Shown here: positions 1 through 11,081 of the stretch, piece after piece | How positions within the stretch are numbered: the first letter of the stretch is position 1 | How the letters are laid out: the number at the start of each line of letters is the position of its first letter | DNA from: Archilochus colubris | Lineage: Eukaryota; Chordata; Aves; Apodiformes; Trochilidae | Direction of reading: 5' to 3' | Assembly: GCA_023079485.1 (NCBI GenBank) | Contig: CM041083.1 | Coordinates: forward strand, 144,350,052-144,414,051 | DNA: 64,000 nucleotides | Program-made: the position numbers and the translations under genes | The notes under the pieces: generated by a model | Database searches by the model: none | Told to the model about the DNA's origin: nothing | Seen by the model: the letters and a program-made list of their open reading frames with translations, nothing else

Positions 1-65
1 GGGAACTCCAGGATGCAATTCATCTCATACTTGGCCTTACCACAAGAATACAAAATGCTGGACAA

Positions 66-140
66 AATAATAAGAAAAAACCCAAAACCAAACCAACCAA
101 CCAACCAACGAACAACAACAACAACATTAACAAAAAACAT
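66..140. repeat. A/C-rich simple sequence (AACC/AAC)n
   Basis: The stretch is almost entirely A and C, with imperfect units of CCAA and then ACA. It is low complexity. Similar A/C or complementary T/G stretches recur through the window (about 9.06, 31.2, 39.3, 40.0, 45.0, 45.6 and 53.2 kb). The short frame across it is a by-product. Confidence 0.7.
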
Positions 141-1425
141 CCAAAACCAACCAGCTTTTACAACCTGCAGAAGCTGGGAAGCAAAATATTACAAAAATAC
201 CAGTATATACCTGCAGCACAAAAACCATGAGAACTAAAAAGAGACTAGAAATAGTTTGAGAAGGAGCTGAGATTATTCCTACTGATTTTAAAGCCAACCA
301 AGTTAAAACTGCAGTTTTTCCCCTCCCTTTTCCCACAGAACAGCTCTCACTTGGGCAAACTGTCATGTTTTCAAGAGAATTTTCTTTACACATATGACAG
401 AAAAAATCTGAATTAATTAGTGAAATTAACTTTAAGAGTCCTGGAGGAAGGATTTGGGGGGCTGAAAACCCAGTAGCTGTGGCTTTGGAGAAAAACATAC
501 TGACACTTCAGCATTTTAGCATGTCTGAGTTCCTTGTAAAATAGGAAGCTCTTTGTGTCCCCATAAATAATAAAACCAAGTTGAACTTGTTCTAGTGTCG
601 CATGGGTCCATGAGTAAAAAAGGCAGCTGGAGTATTCTGAAAGTTATACTAAATTTATAAAAGGGCCCAAATTTGCTTATTAGTAACTTTTCTTTGCTGG
701 CAAGAGTGGACTCCACCATAACACCTTGGAACTCACGATTTAGGAATTTAGTGTTTTATGAAGAATAAGTAACTCATCTAAGACTACTGAATATGACACT
801 GTTATACTTATTTGACATGTTAATTATTTACACCAGAATAAGTAATGCTTTTAGGAGAATCTCCTTTCTCATCTTGCTATCAGCAGAACTGATAACCAGT
901 TTGTGCTTGAAAAAAATTCTTGACTGGAAAAAAACTTTCACACATCAGCTGCCCCTGCTTTAACATTCTGGGGTGCTGTCATTCACACTCTCACAACATA
1001 GATTTTTCCAACCAAGTGTGTTTGTGTTTGTCTCTGCACTGGTTGCATTAATCCTCTCTGTTCTTCAGCTGCTATTTGGAAGTCTGCACAATGCAGGGGA
1101 GCCTGCATTGAACCTGTCTGACCAGCCAGGACTTGCTATGAATTTGATGTCTTTGATTGAAAAATGCAGAAGGGGTTGTCTGGGAAGGGCTGTCCTCTGA
1201 GCAGCTAGATATCTGGAAATCTATTAATTTAACACTCAAATTGCCCTGTAAAAGGGAAAAAACTTTAGCCATGGATAAAAAGCATCTCCTGAGGATCAGA
1301 CATCTTTTCCAAATCAGATGAAACCTCAAAGTATTTGTCATCCTATTTCTAATATGTGTCTAATGCTTTAAATTACTTCATACTCTTGGACATAATAATT
1401 GTATAAATGCAAAGTATGGTGTCCC

Positions 1426-1499
1426 TTTTAAAATTAAAGATTTCTATCTTAAAATTTATCTAAAAAAGTTCTGTTTTAAAATTAAGATTTCTATCTTAA
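1426..1499 (+). repeat. 26-base direct repeat with 48-base period
   Basis: A block of TTTTAAAATTAA(A)GATTTCTATCTTAA occurs at 1426-1452 and again at 1474-1499. The copies differ by one A. A local tandem duplication of an AT-rich segment explains this best. Confidence 0.7.
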
Positions 1500-4400
1500 T
1501 CATTGGAGTTGTTTTTCTGTCATGAACTGTGGTTTAATATCAGTTTGTTTTGGTTGGTTGGTTGGTTTTTTTGGTCAAGATCAAGCATGAGACTCAGTAC
1601 CAGAACTTGCTATCTGTAGTGAGTTTAAGTTTCCCATGTGGTCAATGAAGTCTAGAAAGTAATTCAGTGTATCTATCTGCAGAAGACACCCAGTGGTTAG
1701 TTACTGAATAGTTTTCTACATTTCATGAACTGCAATAGGTTACCCTCCAAGCTCTCTTATAGATGTCTATTGTAGAAGTAGCAGCAATAATCTGAGCTGT
1801 TACTTCTATAGCTCTTGTGTTTCATGCACCTTCTGGCGATTTTCAAACATTCACATTTTTAAACATCCTCTCTGTAGATATATTCTGTCATTTGACATGT
1901 AGTTTCAAAAGAGTGGGGGAAAAAATAACAGTAAATACATTTAAAAATATGGGCTATCTCCTGACTTACTAAATAACAGGCTTAATCCTTTTGAAGACTC
2001 ATGAAGTTCAAGGACTGCTCTTCAAATACAAGAAGAAATTGGTGTTGTAAAAAAATTACTACTTGACAGTTCTTATTACAAAGTTAAGCATAATTAACTA
2101 AATGTGAACTGGCCTGTGGCATCTATGTTTTTTTTCCCAGTGATTAGACATGACAGGATTATATCTCCAACTGTGAGATGGAGGATAATTCAGTTTTCGC
2201 AGAACTTTTATTGATGCTGATTGAATTAATATTTAAGATATGTGTCATGTCTTGGGAAGAGCATTATATGCTCACTGCTTTTATTTATGACTGAGATGTT
2301 TTACTACCTTCTAGATATTCACAGACATGATAGGTCCATAGGGACATTTCCAGAGTGAAAAGTACACACTGCAGTTTTAAGATTTTAGTATTCTCTTCTG
2401 CATTATCTTTGGTGTTTTGTGGAAAACATTGTCTTTAAATCAGAAACATAAATGATAAAAGAGCTTTGCCATCATAAAAACTCTGTGATTCTATACAGAT
2501 CAATTAGTTAATATGTGGGGAAAGGGAGGCTTGATGGGAAAGTATTTGTAAATGAAGGGCAATGAAGATTCAAACCCAACCTGTTTTGCTGACAGTTGCA
2601 GGAGGTTTTCAGATGTTTAGTTATGAAACTATTAAGCATCATTTATTTATTGGTCATTTAACCTATAGACATTATTAAGATTCCAATTAGCAGTTCTTTT
2701 TTAAGTGTCTGACATGTAAAATCATTTCCATGCTGCTTACATGTCTGGGTCAGACCTATAAAACAGGAGATGTTATACTGTGTTTCCCAGGAGAGTTCCC
2801 CTGGAAACTTAGCAAAACACCGAGAAATTTTCCTTGTGTCTGTCTTAGCTTTGGAAGCATTTTAGGTCTTTCAAGACATTCTTCATAGCTGTCTTACCTT
2901 TCTCTTGTTACCAAATCCCTATAGTTTTCTAAACAGTTAAGTCAAAAAGTCTATTCTGCATTGAGAAACAGAGTTGAACCACATTTTTCTTTAATTCTTT
3001 ACAGAAAGACTAAATGCCTATATCTGACAGGACATGGGAGACTTGTGTGTTGTAAGTTGAGCACGTGTGCACCTTTGTCTTTCCCATTCTTGAGAGGCCA
3101 CATGAACTCCATGACAGGAGCAAATAAGGGCTCAGCAAGGATGCTGCAGTTGGTTTTCACTGACAGAGCGACTAGCTGAGCTGTACTGATGAAATTCCAA
3201 GTGGGTCACCACGGAGAATGAAAATCATGTAGTAAGCCAGGGCACAAGGGGATTTTGGTCCACTGGTGAGTTTGGCAGAGATGAGAACAAGTTTCTCACT
3301 TTTTTCTTAGTGTTAATCAATACAAAGATGTGCTAGGAGGGTGATCTGCTTGATTTTTTTCAACTTAGAGAACAGATTAATGCAAGTCCTCTCAGACAGA
3401 GCCTGGTGCAACTGGACAACAAAGAGAGCATCTTTAGATATAAAGGATGTCTTAACAGGTTGGTGGACTTTGAGGAGAGAGCTACAGTCAGTATTTAGCT
3501 GGAAATACCAAGATCCAAACTAGCTTTTTGAGCTTTGGAGCAAAGATGTGCAGCACCTTCTCAACAGCAGCAGGTCTGTTTCAGACACTGTATTCTAGCA
3601 CCTAATTACTCACTGTACGCTTACTCAGCACAGCAGAGATGGCTTTCTTTATTTTTATGACTGATTCACAGAAAGCAGAACACGCCCTCCCCTTATATTT
3701 GGTTGTATTTCCTGGAATTTGGAAGTGCTTGTTTTGTCCAGATAGAAGAAAGGAGATCACCATTTTAAGATGTCTCAAGCTGATCACGCAAAAAGAATGA
3801 CTCATTTGATACCGAAATTTTAAAAGTGAGTCATGGTTTTATTTATAAGGAGTAGGTGGGAGGATATGAGAACTCCTCAAGTCCCCTTAGGCTTTGGGAA
3901 ATCCAGAATGAAAACAACTTCTGGTTGTCTGATCTGGGCAAATGCTGGCACTGCCCGTTTGTTCCTGGTACCTTATTAAACTTCCTTTCTTGCTTCATGT
4001 TTCTTTCAATTTAGAGAAAAAGAAGGGAAAGATGGGAAACTATCAAGTAGTAAAAGCGGGAAAAGAAACATTTTGCAGTCACTTGGCACCCCTTTTTCAG
4101 ACTGTCTTGGAATCAGATTCATCTCTGATAAGGAGCTGAATTCCAGGCCATCTGTGAATCCTCAAACTTGCACACCCACAGTGGAAAACGGTTATAATTT
4201 GTTCCTATACCTGCTTATGGCATCCCCCAAACTTTTTTTTCTCTTTCAGTTTCTTCTCTATCTACATCCATCTTCATCCTTATTTTCTCTGAATTTTTGA
4301 CCACTAAGAAGAGGAAAGAAGCACCATCTGTTCTTAAAAAGCTCTAAGTTTGTCTTCTCATGCTGTTAATCGGCAAATCAGAATAAAGCACAGCATTTGG

Positions 4401-6143
4401 TATTCCTCAATTATACTGTATCTAACAGCAAATGTGAGCAAATCTAAATGGATCTGTGTTTTGTTTCTAAACTAAGTTCAACATGACTACTGTGGAAGTG
4501 TTTCATTACTTCACAAATACACTGTCCAATCCAGATGTGTTCCCCCCCAAGGATGTTGTTAACCATAACCAACTGTATCTAGATATGTTAAATTCTTGGT
4601 ATTTCATTTGGAGTACTTAGCCAGGCATGATTTATATAACCATCTAAAGTCCTAACAGCTTCTTCCCCAACTGTTCTACGAAATGTTAATTTGCAGCAAG
4701 TAGAAATCCCTGTAAAAACTGTAAAGATTCTTTTCTTTCTCTTTGTGTCTGTTAGACAGACAGGTCTAAAGTAAAATGTAGCATATTTCACACTGTCTAA
4801 TTATAAAAATTATGGTTTGTTGTAAGACAACATTGCCGTTAAAACTCCACCTGGCCAATTAGAGCAACAAATATATTACTGAGCTTTATCTTCCGAGCAT
4901 TGGGAGTTTATAATTCATCAGTGACCGTGGGTCATTAGATGCAAATGAGTGAAAATAATTTAGTAGTGTGCATGGCTTCATCAAGAAATCTGATGAAAAT
5001 TGCTGTTTGAATCTCAGTACTCTGCTGAGTTTTTTGCTATGACATTTGAAGACTGAAAATGCATGTAAATGGAATACACATTCCTCCCATTGTGAAAATG
5101 GAGGAGTAAATCTTAGCAGTGTTTTGTCATGACTCAATCTTAATTTCTGATCCTCTGCTTTTATCTCTACAGCATATCCTCTCTTTCTTTTCAAACCAAT
5201 ACAAATAAAAGTATCACAGTCAGTCCCTGCTTTCTGATGTAATGAGAAGGCCCATTGCTCTGTCTCCTTTCAGTGAGCAGTAGCCGAAGGAGGAATTTCA
5301 CCCTAAGTGTTTTTTTCCCTGAAACCTCCAGATGGTCTGGTGTTACAGTGCTGCATCCGACGCACTGACAAATAGGCTGTCAGGGAAGATTTTTCCTGTA
5401 ATGTACACTGTGAAACTAAACCGTCTATTTGTTGATATACATTGTTTGAAGTGTGTGCAGTTTGCCATGAGACATCACGAGAAGGTGACACATCTTTGCC
5501 TCTATATGAATGCAGTACTTGATTGAAGCAAAACTGATGGGGTTGTTCCGTATACTGAGTTGCCAAGTGAAAGCATGTGCTAGTGAACTAGCTATGCAGG
5601 ATTAAATCTAAAGTATTTCTCATCTTTTACAAGATGGTATTTGCTCTGTGTAGCCCCCTCATAGGTTTTCTCACTTGCGGGATCTGACTAGATGCAATTA
5701 GCTGAGCCCATCTGTTTTGGTCATCTACTATTAACTGAATGGATAGGCATGGTGATCTCCATAAATGGTTAATAATAAAAGAGGAAGGTCCCAAAGAACA
5801 ATTTCTTACCTTTGAAATGATACTCAGGTTTTGATTGTATTGAAGACTACTGAAGCACTGTTGATTTAGACTTGTGATTTAGAAGCCTAAAAAAAGTAAA
5901 GTGGAATAGTCAGGGTCTTAATGTTACAGCTTGTCCTACCATTCAGCAGTATTCTTTGGTAGAAGTATATTTGAAATTATTTCTTTTTCCTGACATTGCT
6001 AGTCCTCTTGATTTTGTCCGCAAAAGACTTCAGGCTGACTAATCTGCATGTTGATGACTAAACTTCAACAAAACCCACATTTTTTCTTTTGTTGTTTTAA
6101 GGCGAGACCTATTGATGTGTTATTGTTAAGGGGCTGCATTTAT

Positions 6144-6722
6144 CATAGAATCATAGAATTGGCTGGGTTGGAAGGGACCTCAGAGATCATCGAGTCCAAC
6201 CCTTGAACCACTGTTGCGGTTGCTAGACCATGGCACTGAGTGCCACATCCAGTCTCTTTTTAACTATCTCCAGGGATGGAGAATCCACTACTTCCCTGGA
6301 CAGCCCATTCCAATGCCGGATCACTCTCTCCGTAAAGAAATTCTTTCTAATATCTAACCTAAACATCCCCTGACACAACTTAAGACCACGCCCTCTTGTC
6401 TTGCTGAAAGCCACCTGGCAAAAGAGACCAACCCCCGCCTGGTTACAACCTCCCTTCAGGTAGTTGTAGAGAGTGATGAGGTCTCCCCTGAGCCGCCTCT
6501 TCTTTAGGCTGAACACCCCCAGCTCCCTCAGGCTCTTCTCATAGTGTCTATGCTCGAGTCCCTTCACTAGCCTGGTTGCCCTCCTTTGGACCTGCTCCAG
6601 GACCTTGATATCCTTCCTGAACTGGGGGGCCCAGAACTGGACACAGTACTCGAGGTGTGGCCTCACCAGGGCTGAGTACAGGGGCAGAATCACTTCCTTG
6701 GACCTGCTGGCCAATTTAATCT
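6144..6722 (-). mobile_element. CR1 LINE, 5'-truncated, recent-looking
   Basis: Read on the minus strand, the element runs from the ORF2 C-terminus through a short 3' UTR to two copies of the ATTCTATG octamer next to position 6144. That ending is the hallmark of CR1 (chicken repeat 1). The 5' end is truncated near 6720, as is usual for CR1 copies made by incomplete reverse transcription. No poly(A) tail is expected in this family and none is present. The unbroken coding frame and close match to the copies at 31.4 and 49.2 kb suggest a fairly young insertion. Confidence 0.95.
6223..6714 (-). pseudogene. CR1 ORF2 C-terminal fragment (past the RT core)
   Basis: An open frame of 163 codons encodes the segment C-terminal to the reverse-transcriptase palm: the [19 protein letters not shown] block, then [14 protein letters not shown], a Lys/Arg-rich KKRRLRGDL stretch, and a terminal block containing [11 protein letters not shown] and RHWNGL. 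It ends at what looks like the family stop codon after ALSAMV. The endonuclease and all catalytic RT motifs are absent because the copy is 5'-truncated, so it cannot be an active enzyme. The methionine start is fortuitous; the frame simply enters from the truncation point. This is a LINE remnant, not a host gene. Confidence 0.9.
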
Positions 6723-9700
6723 TACAGAGTTATGGTTCTATTTCTTGGCAGATAATTTAGCTTTCGAATTACTTCATCCATAATCCACATGTATTCCATT
6801 TCCCAGGAAATAGGTGTACATTTATTTTATATGTGTGATACTGTTCCAGGAAGATGTGTTTCTTGGAAAGCAACATAAAAGATACCATGGAAAACAGTCT
6901 TTCACTGTCCTGTCTACCATTCTGTATTTGGAGAGTAGTTTATTGTATTTTCAGTGTTAAGAACAACAGACACATACTAGATGTAGTAGAACAGACTCTA
7001 AATACTGCTAATACCTACCAAAAGCTTCTCATGAAGCAATTCTGTTTCTTCATATCACTATACAAGTAAATCACATATACACACACATATCACATATACA
7101 AGTAAAAGAAATATATGCCCTAATTTCATTATGCATTTTTAATTACACTTGAAGTGATTAAGTAGTGTCAGAAGTTTGGACTTCATTGTCCTGAATAGTT
7201 TTGAGGGAAAGCCTGTAGTTTTTCAGGTTCGTTTCTTATTCTGAAAACCTCTGTATTTATGTGTTTAGATTTAAATTCAGATCCTTCATTTTAGATGGAA
7301 ATGAACATCTATCAATAAGTAACTTCCATGGTTCTGTATGCATAAGATGAACTAGTGCATGTTCATTGCAGCTTTTAATAACACTTGGAGTATCAGTCCT
7401 TTTGCCATCACTTTTTGCCTTTTCTTTTTTCCCTTGTCCTAGTCTGCTTAGTTAAAAATTAATTACTGCAGTTAGATTCTGATATTCAGTGCTTTGGATA
7501 ATAGATGCAGTGAATGCAACTTATAGACTAACAGAAAATAACTCAGTGCAACTTACTGTCCCCTATCTATGGAAATGACCAAATCAGCAAGTACTCTGAG
7601 CAGGTGAAAGAGTCAATTTCAAATCTAAAAACAGACAAGGAGATGAGAGTGAATAAGGTGGCCAAGTATGGTTTGCATAAAAATAGTGTTACTATTCTTG
7701 TGTTTGTATAGAATTACCTTAGAGAAGTAGAAGGGAACCAGTGGGGCTGGCAGCAGGTGACTTTCTGAGCCACATGGCAGCTGTTAACTGCACAGTCTGA
7801 AATGTAAGAGACTGGTAAATTTCTTCAGATTGACTGAATTTATATCCTTTCAGTTCACTGAACTTGAAGAAAAAGACTAAGATTATAAATAATTTTAAAA
7901 CTCTAAAATTACTTCGCAGATTTGGAACAGGGTAATAGATATTATGGGGCGTCAAGAGATTTCTGTTATAGAGAGAACTCTTTTTCTGCCTTTGTAAAAT
8001 TCCATCCAGATTTGTCTAAGTGGCAATAATCCTAGTTTGCATATGTTCAGCAGCAGTTTCTGGACACCATGTACCTGATATCTTCTACAAGACTGGCCTA
8101 ATAATCTAGAATAAGAGTGCTTATATCTCAGGAATTCTTAGGCAAAGCAGCATTGAACATATCTCTGAAGGATGAAGAACTTTGAAAAATTCAATGTCAG
8201 ACAGCTTGAGTTGGTTATGCTATGTTGGAAGCAACCTTTTACTTAGATATCTCTTGCCTAGATGGATGTTTACTAAATCCTAAACTCACTGAATAGGTCT
8301 ACAGGAAAAAAATTTTCCAAACACTCCTGAGCTGTACAGATGATCACTTTAAAATCCTCAAGTCTTGTGAAAAATGAAGCTTTTCCAAACAATTAATTTC
8401 TCAAGGATTTCCACAGTTTTAAAGGTTTTGTTCAGGTACCCCTGGAAAGGATCAAGTATAATTATAATGATTTACAATGCCCATATGAGAATCAGCCCTG
8501 TATTTTGCTAATATTTCATCATCTGATTATGCAGTATGTATTGTATTTTTAATGGTTGCCTTTTAAGCCACTTATAGCTATTTTATACAGGAAATGGAAG
8601 ACTGGAAAATTAAGATTTAAGAAATGAGGAAAATCTGATACCAGGGGAGCTTAGAAAGCAATAAAAACAATTATGGCAAAAAATTAATAATGGTATTGTA
8701 AAAATAGGTAATTTCTTTCCATCTGTCATTACCATGAGAAAGAGATTAATTCAGTGTACAGAAAAGCAGCCAAAATGCTCAAATCCACAGAAGACATGAA
8801 AGGAAAATTAAGTTACAATTATCTGCAACCTAAATAGGATAACTGAGTATAATATATCAAAGAAAATATGGATGGGCTATGTATGTATACACTTGTCCAC
8901 ATAAACTTCAGCTAATACATTATTGAGCACTAAGTATCTGTCTGTCTGGATTAAAATAGTTGGAAAATGATCTAAAATAATTTGAAAAATTAGCATTATG
9001 AGGATCTAGTTGTACTGCAGTATTACCTTCTAGAAAGGAAATGATGCCTGGATTTACCAAAAACCACCAAAACCAAAAACCAACCTAGGAATTGCTTCAT
9101 TGACTTGAAGACAGGGCAGAATGGCTTCAATCTATTAAGTAAATTTTAAACTCTTATTATGTATTTTGCATGCTAGCCAAAAGAGAGATGAGATGTGAGT
9201 CATTGATAAATTCAGATGGTTTTGAAACTTCCTGAAGTAAAATCTCAGTTTTTCTGTTTGGGTTCTTTGCATCTTGTCCAAATGTTTCAACAGGAGGAAC
9301 CGTCCCACCAAAGAGAATTATTTAGTGAAGAAGTTTCCTGTCATCCCCTCCAGGCAGCACAGGTGCCCTGAAGTTCTAGATGGAATCAGTGAGTTCTGTT
9401 GTTAAGGGGGGTGTTATTTGCAGCATCAGAGTTAAGCTGTAACCTTTGTTTGGCTGTAGTGGGAGCTTTCCTTTTTCTTTCTGCCTTCATCAAATTTTTC
9501 CTTATGTCTTTTGCCTTTCAAAGTTATTTTGTCCTTCTTTTTTTTTTTTTTTTTTTTTGCTTGTGTTCTCATTTTGCACCTTCCTTGTCATCTTATCACC
9601 AGCATTTCCTCCTGCGTCAACACTTACAAGCAGGAGGTAAGGTTACAAGCCAGGCTCAGTAAATCAGTTGATTCTGCAAGTTTTTATCTGTCTGTAAGCA

Positions 9701-10863
9701 GGTTTCTAAATAGCAGGAGATGGCTATACTAGGATCTTACTCTCCTAAGTTTATTTTTCTCCCATTTGTGTTAAGCCACTCTGGCTTCCTATGCAGTAGT
9801 ATCAGTCTCTTGAGTGTTCCCATGATTCTCAGCTAAACAGCCATGAAAGGAAAGCAAGAAGGGTAGAGATTACAATCTTAGAAGATGGAAAAGAGGTGAA
9901 GGGAAAAATGTACTGCTTGCTTTAGCTTCACTAATCATAATGAAACCAAAGCTCTTCTCCTTTTAGGTTTTTAGAATATAGTAAGCAACTATAAAGGTGA
10001 TCTTTAGCTTGAAATTTTCCCAAGGAGCCTTTTGAGGAGATGAGATCTTAGAATTCAGTAAAGATCAAAGTTCAAAGTGGCTGTTTGTCAGATGCTTGCT
10101 GTGTTTCCCTGCCTTCTGTTGTGGAACATTCCCACTTCTAATGCATTGGCAATTCTATGCCAATGCCTTTCTTCTGCACAGGCTGGAGGAAATCCAGTCA
10201 GACCAAATAAGGTCTTGTGCTCTGGTTTTGTAGGCCATACTTCACACGACAGGAAAAACATTCATGCTGCTCTACTTGTGCGTGTACCACTAAGTGTATT
10301 TTACCTCCATCAAATCACTTTGCATGATTTGGTGGCTAAGGAAATGCATGTTAGGTTTAGCAAGAATTAATGGATTTAGGGTTCAGGGTGGAAAGGCTCC
10401 GGGACTTGGCAAGGAATTTACTTGGTAGGTAGAGTCAGGTAGATTGGCAGTAAGTAGAAACATTTTATTTTTTGGCAGGAAAGCTGTTATGCTCAGGGAA
10501 TATCATATGTCTTGTTGAGTGAGGTGGAAAATTTTGGAGAGAGTATCTTGCAAAATTTCTGAAATTATATCGCAGCCTTTGTCATGATGTAAATAATTCA
10601 GGATTACAAAGTCATCTGGAGAACAGTCAGGAAAAGAAAGGAGGAATGTTTTGAAAATGATGCTTCTCATATTCAGAAAAATACAGTTCCTTGATCCCTT
10701 TTATATAAGTATTGGGATTGTTCCAGACAGCGAGATGCTGGTTTTAGACCATAAAACAAAATGCTATGCAAGAAAGAAAGAAGCCTGAATCGTTAGATCC
10801 TATGAAGAAAAGAGAAAAAGAGAAAAGGGGGAGGGGGGGAGATAAAATAAAATAAAAAAAAAT
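6723..10863. other. AT-rich non-coding sequence, no gene seen
   Basis: No frame exceeds 97 codons and none resembles a known family. Short imperfect CACATATACA repeats lie near 7.07-7.10 kb, and a long T run near 9.54 kb produces Phe-rich frames that are artefacts. No transposon end or exon-like segment stood out. Confidence 0.6.
9538..9558. repeat. Homopolymer of 21 T
   Basis: An uninterrupted run of 21 T. On the minus strand it could be the poly(A) tail of a processed retrocopy, but the bases beyond it (9559-9800) do not resemble any coding sequence I recognise. I treat it as a simple repeat. Confidence 0.8.
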
Positions 10864-11081
10864 AAAAGAAAAAGGGAAGGAAGAAGAAAAGGAAAAGGAA
10901 AAGGGAAAGGGAAAGGAAAAGGGAAAGGAAAAGGAAAAGGAAAAGGAAAAGGAAGAGGAAAAGGAAAAGGAAAAGGAAAAGGAAAAGGAAAAGGAAAAGG
11001 AAAAGGAAAAGGAAAAGGAAAAGGAAAAGGAAAAGGAAAAGGAAAAGGAAAAGGAAAAGGAAAAGGAAAAGGAAAAAGAAG
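10864..11081 (+). repeat. Homopurine (AAAAGG)n microsatellite, 218 bases
   Basis: Every base from 10864 to 11081 is A or G. From about 10887 it is a regular hexamer AAAAGG, with slightly variant units (AAAGGG, AGAGG) at its left side and about 20 near-perfect units on the right. A looser A/G-rich lead-in starts near 10802. The complementary strand reads Phe-Leu or Phe-Pro repeats in two frames because the hexamer has no stop codon; these are not proteins. Such polypurine tracts can form triplex DNA and are unstable in length. Confidence 0.95.

Larger units (their letters stand above)
1..6143. other. AT-rich non-coding sequence, no gene seen
   Basis: Open frames here are short (123 codons at most), overlap on both strands, and show no recognisable domain, signal peptide or repeat-protein pattern. 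I see no promoter or CpG island. The only structure noted is an A/C-rich simple stretch near the start, a 26-base direct repeat near 1.45 kb and a TTGG run at about 1.55 kb. It could be intergenic or intronic. Confidence 0.6.

Noticed and set aside
2484..2500. CTCTGTGATTCTATAC, considered as a CR1 3' end
   Set aside because: Too short and without any adjacent CR1 sequence.
9399..9732. Overlapping Phe-rich frames that look like membrane segments
   Set aside because: They are produced by the 21-T run and surrounding T-rich DNA in all three frames.
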